A stretch of 37,323 bases of DNA from positions 1 to 37,323 of the forward strand of contig SCUK01000017.1 in the NCBI GenBank assembly GCA_004297445.1, given 5' to 3'. Positions within the stretch are counted from its first letter, which is position 1; every line of letters begins with the position of its first letter. Below the pieces are notes generated by a model. The model searched no databases, was not told the DNA's origin, and was given only the letters and a program-made list of their open reading frames with translations. Made by a program: the position numbers and the translations under genes. This DNA is from Anaerolineae bacterium (lineage in GTDB: Bacteria; Chloroflexota; Anaerolineae; Anaerolineales; UBA11579). This document shows positions 9,692 through 18,381 of this stretch, piece after piece.

Positions 9692-10624
9692 TCATGGGTG
9701 GGTCTCGGGGAAGGCGGGGAGGGAGACCATGAGGGGGTGGTCGGTGAGGTGGTGCCACTCAGTGCGGGGGTTGAGGACCTGCTCCAGGCCGTGGCCGAGC
9801 AGGGTGAAGCCGAGTACCAGCCAGACGATGCCGAAGCCGGGAGTGACAAGCACCCACCAAGCGCGAGAACTCATGGCGCCGCGTTCGAAGGCGTAGTTGA
9901 GCATCTGGCCCCAACTGACGACGGTGGGGTCGGATAGACCGAGGAAGGAGAGGGTGCTTTCGTTGAGGATGGCGAGGGAGATGATGAGGACGCTGTTGAC
10001 GACCAGCAGGGGCAGGACGAGGGGGAAGATGTGGCGGCGGAGGATGTGGAAGTGACCGGCGCCGATGGAGCGCGCCCGCAGGACGAACTTGCGCTCCTTG
10101 ATGGAGAGGGTCTGGGCGCGGACGAGGCGAGCGGTGGTGGTCCAGCCGATGAGGCCGATGACGAGGATGATATTGAGCAAGCGGGGCTTGGTGATGGCGA
10201 CGATGACGACGGTGAGGGGCAGGTCCGGAATGACGAGCATGATGTCGGTAAAGCGCATGATGACGCGCTCAGTGCGGCCGCCGAGGTAGCCGGCGACGAT
10301 GCCGAGCGTGCCGCCGATGACGATGGAGATAAATGAAGCAAAGATGCCGACAGTGAGGGAAACGCGCGAGCCGTAAATGAAGTTGCTGAGTACGTCCTTG
10401 CCGGCGTCATCGGTGCCGAGGAGGTGGGCGGCGGAGGGGCGGGCATAAATGGAGTCAATGGTAATCTCGACGGAGGCGGCGGGATCATAGGGGGCGATGA
10501 CGGGCGCAAAGACGGCGGCGAAGAGGGCGAGGGCGAGCATAATCAAACCGGCCAGGGCGATGCGGTTGCGGCGGAAGCTCTTCCAGAAGGCGGCGCCGGA
10601 TAGGAGGAGGGGCTGGTCGGTCAT
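9692..10624 (-). CDS. Peptide ABC transporter permease, DppC/OppC type
   Basis: A 310-residue inner-membrane permease. The OppC-type N-terminal region FWKSFRRNRIALAGLIML is followed by a membrane segment, the periplasmic LLGTDDAGKDVLSNFIYGSRVSL motif, several further membrane segments, and the ATPase-contact EAA loop around RKFVLRARSIGAGHFHILRRHIFP. The reading frame continues upstream inside the preceding gene, but the ATG at 10624 lies one base after the DppB stop codon and matches the family start. It pairs with the DppB-type permease in the membrane channel. The 67 bases after it (9625-9691) hold AT-rich repeat words. Confidence 0.93.
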   Translation of the reverse strand: MTDQPLLLSGAAFWKSFRRNRIALAGLIMLALALFAAVFAPVIAPYDPAASVEITIDSIYARPSAAHLLGTDDAGKDVLSNFIYGSRVSLTVGIFASFISIVIGGTLGIVAGYLGGRTERVIMRFTDIMLVIPDLPLTVVIVAITKPRLLNIILVIGLIGWTTTARLVRAQTLSIKERKFVLRARSIGAGHFHILRRHIFPLVLPLLVVNSVLIISLAILNESTLSFLGLSDPTVVSWGQMLNYAFERGAMSSRAWWVLVTPGFGIVWLVLGFTLLGHGLEQVLNPRTEWHHLTDHPLMVSLPAFPETHP

Positions 10625-10625
10625 G

Positions 10626-11657
10626 TCAATCGGTCCGGACGCGGGGGTCGAGCCAGGAATAGACGAGGTCGGCGGCGAGGTTGGCGAGGATGACGGTGAC
10701 GGCAAGGAGCAGGAACGCGCCCTGTAGCATGGGGTAATCGCGCTGGCCGACGGCATCGAACACGGCGCCGCCGAGGCCGGGCCAGGAGAAGACGGATTCA
10801 ATCTGGATGGCGCCGGCAACGGTGAAGCCGAGATTAATGGCAATGAGGGTGACCATAGGGAGCATGGCGTTGCGCAGGGCGTGGTCTTTGAGTATCTGGA
10901 AGGTGTGCAGGCCCTTGGCTTTGGCGGTGAGGATGAAATCTTCGGAGAGCACGTCAATGAGCGTGGAGCGCATGATGAGCATGTACTCGCCGAGGAAGAC
11001 GATGGTGTAGGTGAGGGTAGGGAGGACGAGGTGTCTGCCCAAGTCTTTCAGCATGGCGGCAGTATTGGGGAAGTCTACGCCGGGGGTGAGGCGGCCGCCG
11101 ATGGGCAGGCCCAGCTGGTTGCTGCCCCAGAACAAAAGGATAATGCCAAGCCAGAAGGTTGGCAGGCTCCAGGCGAGGAGGCTGAAGAGCAGGGCGCCGA
11201 AGTCAAGCCGGGTGCGGGCTTTCCAAGCGGCGAGGATGCCGAGACCCATGCCAAGGATGATGGCGAGAATCTGGCCGAGGCCGATGAGGAGGATGGTGTT
11301 CCAAATCATCTGGCTCATCATCTCTGCGACGGGGCGATTGGTGTGATAGGAAATGCCGAGTTCGCCCTGGGCGAGGTTGCGGAGGTAGATGAAGAACTGG
11401 GTGTCAAAGGGATTGACGGCGCAGGGGCCGGGTTCCCAGGGATTGAGGGATTGCACGCAGTTGATGACAGGTTTTTCCAGGCCGAAGCGGACGCGGATGG
11501 CTTCGATGGCTTCACGAGTGAGGCGCGGGTCGCGGAGGCCGCCGCGGGCGGGGTCGCCGGGGAGGACGCGGAAGATGACGAAGTTGAGGGTCATCACGAA
11601 GAGGATGGTGAAGATGGCCCAGACGAGGCGGGAGGCGATGAGGCGCAGGGATTTCAT
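10626..11657 (-). CDS. Peptide ABC transporter permease, DppB/OppB type
   Basis: A 343-residue permease with the family's N-terminal membrane segment (RLVWAIFTILFVMTLNFVIFRVLPGDP), a long periplasmic loop, five further membrane segments, and the EAA loop around DFILTAKAKGLHTFQILKDHALRNAMLP. Its stop codon is one base from the start of the DppC-type gene, so the two are probably translated together. It is separated from the solute-binding protein gene by 473 bases of repeats, which is unusual inside a transport operon. Confidence 0.93.
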   Translation of the reverse strand: MKSLRLIASRLVWAIFTILFVMTLNFVIFRVLPGDPARGGLRDPRLTREAIEAIRVRFGLEKPVINCVQSLNPWEPGPCAVNPFDTQFFIYLRNLAQGELGISYHTNRPVAEMMSQMIWNTILLIGLGQILAIILGMGLGILAAWKARTRLDFGALLFSLLAWSLPTFWLGIILLFWGSNQLGLPIGGRLTPGVDFPNTAAMLKDLGRHLVLPTLTYTIVFLGEYMLIMRSTLIDVLSEDFILTAKAKGLHTFQILKDHALRNAMLPMVTLIAINLGFTVAGAIQIESVFSWPGLGGAVFDAVGQRDYPMLQGAFLLLAVTVILANLAADLVYSWLDPRVRTD

Positions 11658-11754
11658 GGGGAAGTCGAGGAGTCAGGGTGTCGGGTAGTCATGGGGTCGG
11701 GAGGAGGGGTAATCTGAGGGTCGAGAAGTCGGTATGGTTTTGAGAAGCGAGGCG

Positions 11755-11835
11755 GGTTGGAAGGAAAGATTCTTCGGTCGGGATGAGGGCGATTGGCCGG
11801 AGAGGGTGGATTGCCCTCCCTCAGAATGACAGGGG
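11755..11835. repeat. Degenerate direct repeat, copy 1 (copy 2 at 11962-12041)
   Basis: Both copies share GGTTGGAA, AGATTCTTC(A/G)GTCGGG, GATTGCCCTCC and TCAGAATGACAGGG in the same order within about 80 bases. A fragment with the same ending (CAGCATGACAGGG) is at 23310-23322. Confidence 0.65.
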
Positions 11836-11843
11836 GATTGGAA

Positions 11844-11879
11844 GGCGACGGGAGTTGCTGAGCAACTCTTTGCGTCGCC
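11844..11879. repeat. Nested hairpin of the GAGTT...AACTC family
   Basis: The outer stem is GGCGACG (11844-11850) / CGTCGCC (11873-11879). The inner stem is GAGTTGCT (11852-11859) / AGCAACTC (11861-11868). The inner arms belong to the same family as those at 6138, 6388, 8620 and 19179, but with different complementary inner bases. Confidence 0.65.
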
Positions 11880-11921
11880 CCAACATGGGCGATGGGGGCT
11901 GGTGGGAGTGGTCCGATTGGC

Positions 11922-11943
11922 ACAGCGGGCTGAAGCCCGCTGT
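11922..11943. repeat. Palindrome ACAGCGGGCT / AGCCCGCTGT, copy 1
   Basis: Ten-base arms around GA. The same word with its following TCTG recurs at 23090-23113. Both are intergenic. Confidence 0.75.
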
Positions 11944-11961
11944 CTGAAGACTTCTCGGGCA

Positions 11962-12041
11962 GGTTGGAAAATCAGATTCTTCAGTCGGGTTGGAGCCGGC
12001 TGGCGGAAATGCGATGATTGCCCTCCTTCAGAATGACAGGG
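11962..12041. repeat. Degenerate direct repeat, copy 2
   Basis: This is the partner of 11755-11835; it ends with CTTCAGAATGACAGGG. Confidence 0.65.
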
Positions 12042-12060
12042 TGAAAGGGGGCATACGGGT

Positions 12061-12088
12061 GGGGCGGAGGACAATTGTCCTCCGCCCC
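12061..12088 (-). terminator. 28-bp perfect palindrome after the solute-binding protein gene (attenuator or mRNA-stability hairpin)
   Basis: The arms GGGGCGGAGGACAA / TTGTCCTCCGCCCC are perfectly complementary. It lies 42 bases downstream of the solute-binding protein stop codon. On the transcribed (minus) strand it is not followed by a T run, so it is not a standard intrinsic terminator. A hairpin here could protect the upstream message and lower permease expression, as in other transport operons. Confidence 0.45.
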
Positions 12089-12130
12089 TGTTTGTTTGAG
12101 GGTATTGATTACCCACCTTCACGATTGGCG

Positions 12131-13840
12131 TTACGGGACCGGTTCGATGACGAGGAGGGAGCTGACGTCCTCGAGGGCGACCTTGGCCATGTCCGTAACC
12201 CAGCCGGAGAAGCGGTCCGTGCGGAAGGCCTGGACGGACTGGGCATAGAAGGGAATCAGATACGCGATGTCGTCAAAGACGATCTGCTGCATCTGGTGCA
12301 CGACGTCGATGCGCGTCTGCAAGTCCAGTTCGGTGGCCTGGGCGACATAGAGGGCGTCGTACTCGGCGTTGGAGTAGCCGGTCTCGCTGTTGCCGGTGGG
12401 GATTTCGTCCGTGGTCATCACCGAGAGCAGGAAGCCGGGGTCCGGATCAGAGCCCCAGCCCCAGATGATGATATCAAAGTCGAAGACCGGGCAACAGACG
12501 GCGGTAAGGGTATCGGGGTCGAGGGCCTGGAGTTCAAGGTCAATGCCGATGAGGGTCCACATTTCATCGAGCAGCTCGGCTTCGCGGGGAGCGGTGGTGC
12601 TATCGTTGGGCCAGTTGAGGCGGAAGATGAGCGGGTCGCCGCCACCGGGCATTTCGCGGATTCCGTCGCTATCCGTATCCAAGTAGCCGGCATCCTCCAG
12701 AATCTGGTTGGCAAGGTCAACGTTGAATTCGTAGTCGACGATGGCGTCGTTGTACCAAACGCCGAGACCATCCGGAATCAGGGTGGTGCCCTTCGAGCCG
12801 AGGCCGAGGAGGACGACGTCGATAATCTTTTGCTTATCGGTGGCGTGGGACAGGGCGAGGCGGACCTGCCGGTCGCGCAGGGCGGGGTGGCCGGTGCACT
12901 CGCCGCCATCCGCCACGGGGCAGGTGGTCTCGTTGGTGAGGTTGAAGATGATGTCCGAAACTTCCGGCGCAACTGGCGCGCCGACGACTACTTCAACATT
13001 GCTCTCGGCACGCAGGCCGGGCACGGCGGTGTTGGGCATTTCGGTAATCATGTCCACTTCACCGGTGCGCAACGCCTGGACGAGGGCATCCGGGTTGGTG
13101 TAGGTGCGGAAGACTGCGCCATCAATTTTGGCGTTGTAGAGCGGGTGGTTACGGACGGCTTCGAGTTCGACAAATTCGTTCTGGGAGTAGCCGACGAGTT
13201 TGAATGGGCCGGAGCCGACCATTTCGGCATTTTCGAATTCAGCGGCGCTGGCGGTATCCAGACTGCCCCAGATGTGTTCGGGAAGCACGTACAGGAAGAT
13301 GAGCTGGCTTTCCATGTTGGGGATGGCTTCAGTGAGGGTGATGACGACGGTCGAGTCATCCGGGGCTTCGACGCTGGCAAAGTAGTCGGTATAAACCGGC
13401 AGGTAGACGAAGTCCGTGTTCTGCTGGTAGAAATTGTATGAGAAGGCGACGTCGTGGGCGGTGAGGGGCTGGCCGTCATGCCATGTGACGCCGGGGCGAA
13501 TCTTGAAGGTCCAGGTGATGCCGTCCTCAGAGACTTCGGCGGATTCGGCGAGTTCCAGCGAATAGGAACCGTCCAGGTTCAACTGGTACATCGAGTCATA
13601 GACTAACTCAAAGATGGTGTATGACTCGGACAGGACGGCGGTGCCGGGGTTGAGGGTGTCCGGACTGCCGGCCCAACCGATGCGAGCCTTGACGGGTTCG
13701 GCGGCGGGCTCCCCGCCGGTGGGTGTTTCTCCGGCGGGCTGGTCACCGCTGGGGGGTGCCTCGGTAGCCTGGCCGCCACAGGCAGTGAGAACCAGGGCGA
13801 AGGCAACCAACAGGGCCAAAAGTGTGTAACGTTTGTTCAT
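12131..13840 (-). CDS. Peptide ABC transporter substrate-binding lipoprotein (family 5)
   Basis: A 569-residue lipoprotein that captures peptides outside the membrane for the permeases at 10626 and 9692. The signal peptide ends in LTAC with the lipid-bearing Cys21, followed by a Pro/Gly/Glu-rich linker of about 30 residues. The family 5 (DppA/OppA) pattern is clear: IGWAGSPDTLNPG, ELAESAEVSEDGITWTFKIRPGVTWHDGQPLTAHDVAFSY, and later LIFRLNWPND. GAGGAG (13849-13854), 8 bases before the ATG at 13840, is the ribosome binding site. A good promoter lies at 13954-13982. It is the first gene of the transport operon. Confidence 0.94.
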   Translation of the reverse strand: MNKRYTLLALLVAFALVLTACGGQATEAPPSGDQPAGETPTGGEPAAEPVKARIGWAGSPDTLNPGTAVLSESYTIFELVYDSMYQLNLDGSYSLELAESAEVSEDGITWTFKIRPGVTWHDGQPLTAHDVAFSYNFYQQNTDFVYLPVYTDYFASVEAPDDSTVVITLTEAIPNMESQLIFLYVLPEHIWGSLDTASAAEFENAEMVGSGPFKLVGYSQNEFVELEAVRNHPLYNAKIDGAVFRTYTNPDALVQALRTGEVDMITEMPNTAVPGLRAESNVEVVVGAPVAPEVSDIIFNLTNETTCPVADGGECTGHPALRDRQVRLALSHATDKQKIIDVVLLGLGSKGTTLIPDGLGVWYNDAIVDYEFNVDLANQILEDAGYLDTDSDGIREMPGGGDPLIFRLNWPNDSTTAPREAELLDEMWTLIGIDLELQALDPDTLTAVCCPVFDFDIIIWGWGSDPDPGFLLSVMTTDEIPTGNSETGYSNAEYDALYVAQATELDLQTRIDVVHQMQQIVFDDIAYLIPFYAQSVQAFRTDRFSGWVTDMAKVALEDVSSLLVIEPVP

Positions 13841-13953
13841 GACTTCTTCTCCTCTTCATAGATAGTAGAGCCTCCCAAACAGGAAGACCCGAATGCTCCG
13901 GCAGAATCTCCTCATTCTGGCTATCCCCCATTGTGGGCCGGGCGTGTGATGAA

Positions 13954-13982
13954 AGTATAGACACTTTTGGCGAGCATGGCAA
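13954..13982 (-). promoter_or_regulatory. Sigma-70-type promoter of the peptide-transport operon
   Basis: On the minus strand TTGCCA (13977-13982) and TATACT (13954-13959) are separated by exactly 17 bases. It is about 113 bases upstream of the start codon of the solute-binding protein. Confidence 0.65.
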
Positions 13983-14003
13983 TATTTGGGCGCGGGTGAT
14001 TTG

Positions 14004-14018
14004 TTGCGAAATTCGCAA
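14004..14018. promoter_or_regulatory. Candidate operator: TTGCGAA / TTCGCAA inverted repeat
   Basis: Seven-base perfect arms around one base, starting 22 bases upstream of the -35 of the peptide operon. The position suits an activator or a regulator shared with the divergent cyclase gene. No regulator gene can be matched to it. Confidence 0.4.
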
Positions 14019-14200
14019 AACGGACAGGACTTACTATCGAATGGTTTTTCAGGGCGCAGTTTGGGGATTCGTGATCGGAGGATGTAGAGCAGTTGTTGCC
14101 TCCAAGAAAATTGGAGTAAACTAGCCTTAAATGTGAATTATGTGAGGCTTCATCACTTTTCCGTTTTACTGGCCAAACTGTATTCTTCAAGAGTAATCCC

Positions 14201-15427
14201 ATGCTCCGAACTTTCCTGCAGAAATCGTTTTCAGCAATAACGAAAATCGGCTCCGACCCCACCGACGATGATGACACCCGACTCCAAAAGGCCCTGCTGG
14301 TCATTTGCTCGTTTCTATTTATGCTCGCCGGAGCGGCCTGGGGAATCATGTATGTTTTGATCAACCAGCCGCTTGCCGGGGCTATCCCGCTGTCTTACTC
14401 TTTCATTTCCTTACTAAGCATTATCCGCTTTTGGCGGACGCGCGAATTTGGTTTCTTTCGCTTCAGTCAACTGGCCCTAATCCTCCTATTGCCCTTCTTC
14501 CTGATGCTCGCACTGGGCGGTTTTGTAAACGGCAGTGGGGTGGTGCTGTGGGCACTGATTTGCCCAATGGGAGCCCTGCTTTTTGACAAGCCGAGTCATG
14601 CGCCACGCTGGTTCCTAGCCTTTCTCGGTCTCATCGTTCTGAGTGGCGTCCTGCAGCCTTTTGTTCCACTGGCGAACAACCTACCCTCTGGAATCGTGCG
14701 ATTCTTCTTTGTCATCAATATCGTTGGCGTGGGTTCCCTGGTTTTTGTGATGGTGTACTACTTTGTGGGCCAAAAGAACATCTTCCAGGAAAAGTCTGAG
14801 ACATTGCTACTTAACATCCTGCCACGGGAAATCGCGGCGATTTTGAAGAATGAAAGCCGGACAATCGCCGATCACTACAACGAAGCCAGTGTGTTGTTCG
14901 CGGATATGGTCGGATTCACCCCGCTTTCTGAAAAGCTGGCCCCGGTTGAAATGGTCGAACTGCTCAACGAAGTCTTCTCTTTCTTTGACTCATTGCTGGA
15001 CAAGTATGACGTGGAGAAGATACGCACGATTGGCGATAGTTACATGGTGGCGTCCGGGGTGCCGCGGGGGCGCGCTGACCACGCCCAGGCCCTGGCGCAC
15101 ATGGCCCTGGAGATGCGAGATTACATTTCCACGCATACGTTTTCCAATGACCAGAAAGTCACATTTCGTTTTGGGATAAACTCAGGTTCGATGATCGCAG
15201 GCGTGATTGGCCGCCGGAAATTTGTGTACGACGTCTGGGGAGATGCGGTCAATGTGGCAAGCCGCATGGAATCGCATGGTCTGGGGGGCATGATCCAGAT
15301 CACGGAGACGACCTACGACCTCATCAAAGATAGTTTTGTATGCGAGCCGCGCGGTCCATTAAGTGTAAAAGGCAAGGGTGAAATGGACGTCTGGCTGGTG
15401 ATTTCTGCAAAGCAAAAGCCCAGTTGA
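14201..15427 (+). CDS. Membrane-bound class III adenylate/guanylate cyclase
   Basis: A 408-residue protein. About six hydrophobic segments (residues 30-190) are followed by a class III cyclase domain (about 225-405). Metal-binding aspartates are in FADMVGFT (D235) and IGDSYM (D279). The base-recognising pair is K273 (EKIRT) and D344 (YDVWGD), which is the adenylate-cyclase type. The transition-state residues N351 and R355 are in NVASRMES. All catalytic residues are present, so it should make cAMP as a homodimer. The membrane part probably senses an unknown signal. A weak AAGAG lies about 10 bases before the start. The gene ends 22 bases before the convergent lipoprotein gene, with no terminator visible. 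Confidence 0.92.
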   Translation: MLRTFLQKSFSAITKIGSDPTDDDDTRLQKALLVICSFLFMLAGAAWGIMYVLINQPLAGAIPLSYSFISLLSIIRFWRTREFGFFRFSQLALILLLPFFLMLALGGFVNGSGVVLWALICPMGALLFDKPSHAPRWFLAFLGLIVLSGVLQPFVPLANNLPSGIVRFFFVINIVGVGSLVFVMVYYFVGQKNIFQEKSETLLLNILPREIAAILKNESRTIADHYNEASVLFADMVGFTPLSEKLAPVEMVELLNEVFSFFDSLLDKYDVEKIRTIGDSYMVASGVPRGRADHAQALAHMALEMRDYISTHTFSNDQKVTFRFGINSGSMIAGVIGRRKFVYDVWGDAVNVASRMESHGLGGMIQITETTYDLIKDSFVCEPRGPLSVKGKGEMDVWLVISAKQKPS

Positions 15428-15449
15428 CGATGTTTTTCAAACGACTGTC

Positions 15450-16373
15450 TTAAGGCACGGGATTGGGCGGGAACGTGCCGGGCGGGGCGTACCAGTCGGT
15501 GAGGTCAGCGCCGGGAGCGGTTTGCCCGGATGTGACGATTACGGAAATCAGACTGTGGTCGTTGCAATCCACCGAGAGTCCGCAGAGGACGGCGATGGTG
15601 TAACCGCCGCCGTAGTCGTTTGTATCTCCGGCGACGTAGGCGATGACGGTGTACTCTCCGGGTGGGAGGTCGGTGAAGGTGTACTCACCGGTGTTTTCGG
15701 GGGTGGTGATGTAGAACCACTGGGCGGTGTTGACGTTGGTGGCAACGATGACGAGGGGCGGGATGTAGGAGGACGGATAGCCGAGGCGACCGGAGATGGC
15801 GCCGTTGGGAACGGTGACGCCGGGCGGCAGGGGGACAGAGTCCGGGGCGCCGTACCAGTCGCAGACATCAATGCCGGTGGTGGATGCACCGGCGGCCACA
15901 TTGAACTGGATGAGGGAGTGGTCTTCACAGCCGACGGAGAGACCGCACGGGACGGCCTGGGAGTACGAGCCGCCGTAGGAAAAATCCGGGAGCCAGGCGA
16001 AAGCGGTGTAGGAGCCGGGAGGGACATCGGTTGTATATTCGGATTGATTCTGGGCGATGTCCAGCGAGATAAGGATAGCCTGAGCAGGGTCGCTGAGGTA
16101 GAGAGTCATGGGCGGGATGCCGGAGGATGGGTAACAAACGCGACCGGAGACCGTGCCGAGCGCAGGAGCGGTGGTGGCGGCGGGGTCTATGACGGGTGAC
16201 CCGGCCTGAATCGTGGCGGCAACGGACGTGCCGACCGCATCCACGGCCGAAGCACCGGCGGCCTGAGTGGCGGCCACGGATGTGGCGACAGATGACTCAA
16301 GGTCCGAGGCAGGGGCACAGGCGGTCAACAACAGGAGGGTGAGAAATAAAGACAGACTTCGGAGAGGGGACAT
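15450..16373 (-). CDS. Lipoprotein with two tandem copies of a beta-rich domain
   Basis: A 307-residue lipoprotein; the signal peptide ends in LLTAC with the lipidated Cys19. An Ala/Thr/Ser-rich region (about 25-72) is followed by two related units of about 105 residues. Each starts with SGR and YPSS(G/Y)IPP, continues with a (V/L)PPGxYT turn, and ends with CGLSVxCxDHSLI and DWYxxP. Two cysteines in each CGLSVxC probably pair. The PPGxYT turn resembles carboxypeptidase-regulatory or Cna-B-like modules, but I do not recognise the whole unit. AAGGA before the ATG at 16373 supports the start. The role at the cell surface is unknown. Confidence 0.75.
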   Translation of the reverse strand: MSPLRSLSLFLTLLLLTACAPASDLESSVATSVAATQAAGASAVDAVGTSVAATIQAGSPVIDPAATTAPALGTVSGRVCYPSSGIPPMTLYLSDPAQAILISLDIAQNQSEYTTDVPPGSYTAFAWLPDFSYGGSYSQAVPCGLSVGCEDHSLIQFNVAAGASTTGIDVCDWYGAPDSVPLPPGVTVPNGAISGRLGYPSSYIPPLVIVATNVNTAQWFYITTPENTGEYTFTDLPPGEYTVIAYVAGDTNDYGGGYTIAVLCGLSVDCNDHSLISVIVTSGQTAPGADLTDWYAPPGTFPPNPVP

Positions 16374-16438
16374 GATTTTCCTTTTGGATGAGGTGCCGTG
16401 TATTGTCTCACAGTTGGAAAGGTAGACCCACGGGTTGG

Positions 16439-17788
16439 TTATCTGCGCAGCGCGATTTCGAAGCGGGCTGTGGTGTGCTGTTGCACCTGTTGGAGCGAGA
16501 CGCCGGGCATGAGTTCAACGAGGGTGAGCCGACCGGCGGGAAACTCAAAGACGGCGAGGTCGGTGATGAGGATATCCACAGCGGCGGCGGCGGTGAGGGG
16601 CAGGGTGCATTGCGGGACAACCTTCGATGTGCCGTCCTTCTGGACATGAGTCATCGTGGCAATGAGGCTGCGGGCACCGACGGCCAGGTCCATCGCGCCG
16701 CCGACACCGAGGAGGGGTTGACCGGGGACGGCCCAATTGGCGAGGTTCGCGCCGGCGTCCACCTGGAGGCCGCCCATGACGGCGGTGTCGATGTGGCCGC
16801 CGCGAATCATGGCGAATGAATCAGCGCTGTCAAAGTAGCTGCTGCCGGGTAGGGGAGTGACGGGAATCTTGCCGGCATTGACGGGGTAGTCCATTGCGCC
16901 ACCCTCACGCGGCGAAGGGCCAATGCCGAGCATGCCGTTTTCGGTATGAAGCAGGATGTCCGAATCCGGGGTAATGAAATCGGTGATGAGGGTGGGGATG
17001 CCGACACCCAGATTGACGACTGTGCCGGGGCGGAGGGCGCGGAAGGCGCGCTCGGCGATAAGTAGGCGGGGGTCGGTGACGGCGGTTGAACGGGGAAGGA
17101 CCTCGGCCGACGTGCCGAGGTCGGCTGGTTCGAGAGTCGCCTGGACGAGGACGTCAACAAACAGGCCGGGGGTGTGAATGGCGTTGGGGTCCAACTGGCC
17201 GGTGGGGACGATGTGCTGAACCTCGGCGATGACCAGGTCGGCGGCGGTGGCCATGGCGCGGTTGAAGTTTTGCTCGGTCATGCGGTAGACCAGGTTGCCG
17301 GAGGTGTCTGCCTGCCAGGCACGGATGAAGGCGACATCGGCGCGCAGGGCGGGGACGAAGACGTGCTGGCGGCCGTTGATTAGGCGGGTTTCGCTGCCTT
17401 CGGAGATGACGGTTCCGGCGGCGGTAGGGGTAAAGAAACCGCCCAGACCGGCGCCACCGGCGCGGATGGCTTCTGCCAGCGAGCCCTGGGGAAGAAGGGT
17501 CACCTCCAGGCGATGCTCGTGGGCGGCTTTGACGGCGTCAGGATTGGAGGTGAAATAGGAGCCGATGGCTTTGCGAATCTGGCCGTTCCGGAGGAGGCGG
17601 CCGCCGCCCAAGTCCGGTTCGCCGACGTTGTTGCCGATGTAGGTGAGGTCGCGGGTGGTGGTGCGGGCGAGGGCGTGCAGGAGGTGGACGGGGTTGCCGG
17701 TCATGCCGAATCCACCGGCCATGATGGTGGCGCCGGAAGGCACGAGGGCGGCGGCCTGGTCTGGCGTGAGCTGGCGGGGGAATTTCAT
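16439..17788 (-). CDS. Fused 3-oxoacid/acyl CoA-transferase (A and B subunits in one chain)
   Basis: A 449-residue protein with both halves of a family I CoA-transferase, the arrangement of mammalian SCOT. The A half (about 1-230) has [18 protein letters not shown] (16-33). The B half (about 240-449) has [10 protein letters not shown] (258-267) and TENGMLGIG (282-290), in which E283 is the expected catalytic glutamate that forms the enzyme-CoA thioester. It should move CoA between succinyl-CoA or acetyl-CoA and a 3-keto or short-chain acid. The start codon overlaps the stop of the SnoaL-like gene (ATGA), so the two are probably translated together. The exact acid substrate cannot be read. Confidence 0.92.
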   Translation of the reverse strand: MKFPRQLTPDQAAALVPSGATIMAGGFGMTGNPVHLLHALARTTTRDLTYIGNNVGEPDLGGGRLLRNGQIRKAIGSYFTSNPDAVKAAHEHRLEVTLLPQGSLAEAIRAGGAGLGGFFTPTAAGTVISEGSETRLINGRQHVFVPALRADVAFIRAWQADTSGNLVYRMTEQNFNRAMATAADLVIAEVQHIVPTGQLDPNAIHTPGLFVDVLVQATLEPADLGTSAEVLPRSTAVTDPRLLIAERAFRALRPGTVVNLGVGIPTLITDFITPDSDILLHTENGMLGIGPSPREGGAMDYPVNAGKIPVTPLPGSSYFDSADSFAMIRGGHIDTAVMGGLQVDAGANLANWAVPGQPLLGVGGAMDLAVGARSLIATMTHVQKDGTSKVVPQCTLPLTAAAAVDILITDLAVFEFPAGRLTLVELMPGVSLQQVQQHTTARFEIALRR

Positions 17789-18366
17789 GATTGATCCAGA
17801 CTGGATTCGTCAGTATGGCGGACATCGGGGAAGCGGGTGGTGGGGAAGGAGAAATGGAGTTGGGCGAACTGCCAGCCGGAGGCACCGCGAACGGCCACGG
17901 CGGTGAGGCGCAAAGGCCAGATGAACAGGCTGCCACGATGGAGTTCGAACAAGGTGTTGGAGGCGCCGCGCAGGATGTCATGGAGTTTGTGTTCAGCGGA
18001 TAGTGTGGCATCGTCCAGTAGAGACTTGATAGCAGTGAGGTAGTTGTCGTAGGCCTGGTCACCGATGGTCTGAGTGACCGTGGCAAAGGCCGATATCCAG
18101 GCGGTATCCGCGTAGATGCGGATAGCAGTTCTTTCGGGGTCCAGTTTGAAATCGCCCCAGAATTCCCAATCTTCTTTGACGAGAATGCTGCTCGACTCAC
18201 GGTCGGTGTACCACTCGCCCTGGCCGGGACGGATGCCGTTGGTGCCGATGGTTTCAACGTCTTCGGTGAAGAGCATCATGAAGGCCTCGAGGCGGGCGGG
18301 GTCGCGGTGGGTGTAGCCTTCCTGAAAGGCGTGCAGCAACTGGCGAATCTGTTCGTGGTCGGTCAT
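17785..18366 (-). CDS. SnoaL/NTF2-like protein
   Basis: A 193-residue protein with the pattern of a SnoaL-like cone-fold domain. The N-terminal helices [38 protein letters not shown] are typical of the family, followed by beta strands including [19 protein letters not shown] and [11 protein letters not shown]. Family members are isomerases, hydrolases or accessory folds, and no catalytic residue can be assigned. It overlaps the CoA-transferase gene by 4 bases, which suggests a shared pathway, and it starts 15 bases after the RlmI-like gene. It may therefore be part of a three-gene transcript. Confidence 0.75.
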   Translation of the reverse strand: MTDHEQIRQLLHAFQEGYTHRDPARLEAFMMLFTEDVETIGTNGIRPGQGEWYTDRESSSILVKEDWEFWGDFKLDPERTAIRIYADTAWISAFATVTQTIGDQAYDNYLTAIKSLLDDATLSAEHKLHDILRGASNTLFELHRGSLFIWPLRLTAVAVRGASGWQFAQLHFSFPTTRFPDVRHTDESSLDQS

Positions 18367-18381
18367 GGATGTCTCCAGGGT

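Larger units (their letters stand above)
11658..12130. other. 473-base repeat-filled gap between solute-binding protein and permease genes
   Basis: No gene is visible. From left to right it holds a degenerate direct repeat (11755-11835 and 11962-12041), a GGCGACG / CGTCGCC stem enclosing GAGTTGCT / AGCAACTC (11844-11879), a palindrome ACAGCGGGCT / AGCCCGCTGT (11922-11943) and a 28-bp perfect palindrome (12061-12088). Transcription from the solute-binding protein gene has to cross all of this to reach the permeases. Confidence 0.75.
13841..14200. other. 360-base divergent regulatory region between the peptide operon and the cyclase gene
   Basis: It contains the peptide-operon promoter (13954-13982) and a short perfect inverted repeat (14004-14018). 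No gene or known riboswitch is recognisable. The cyclase promoter is not obvious; TATTCT at 14180-14185 is a possible -10. Confidence 0.5.

Noticed and set aside
6334-10336. Long plus-strand open frames opposite the peptide-transport genes
   Set aside because: They are Gly/Ala/Val/Asp-rich mirror frames caused by the high GC content; the minus-strand frames have all family motifs.
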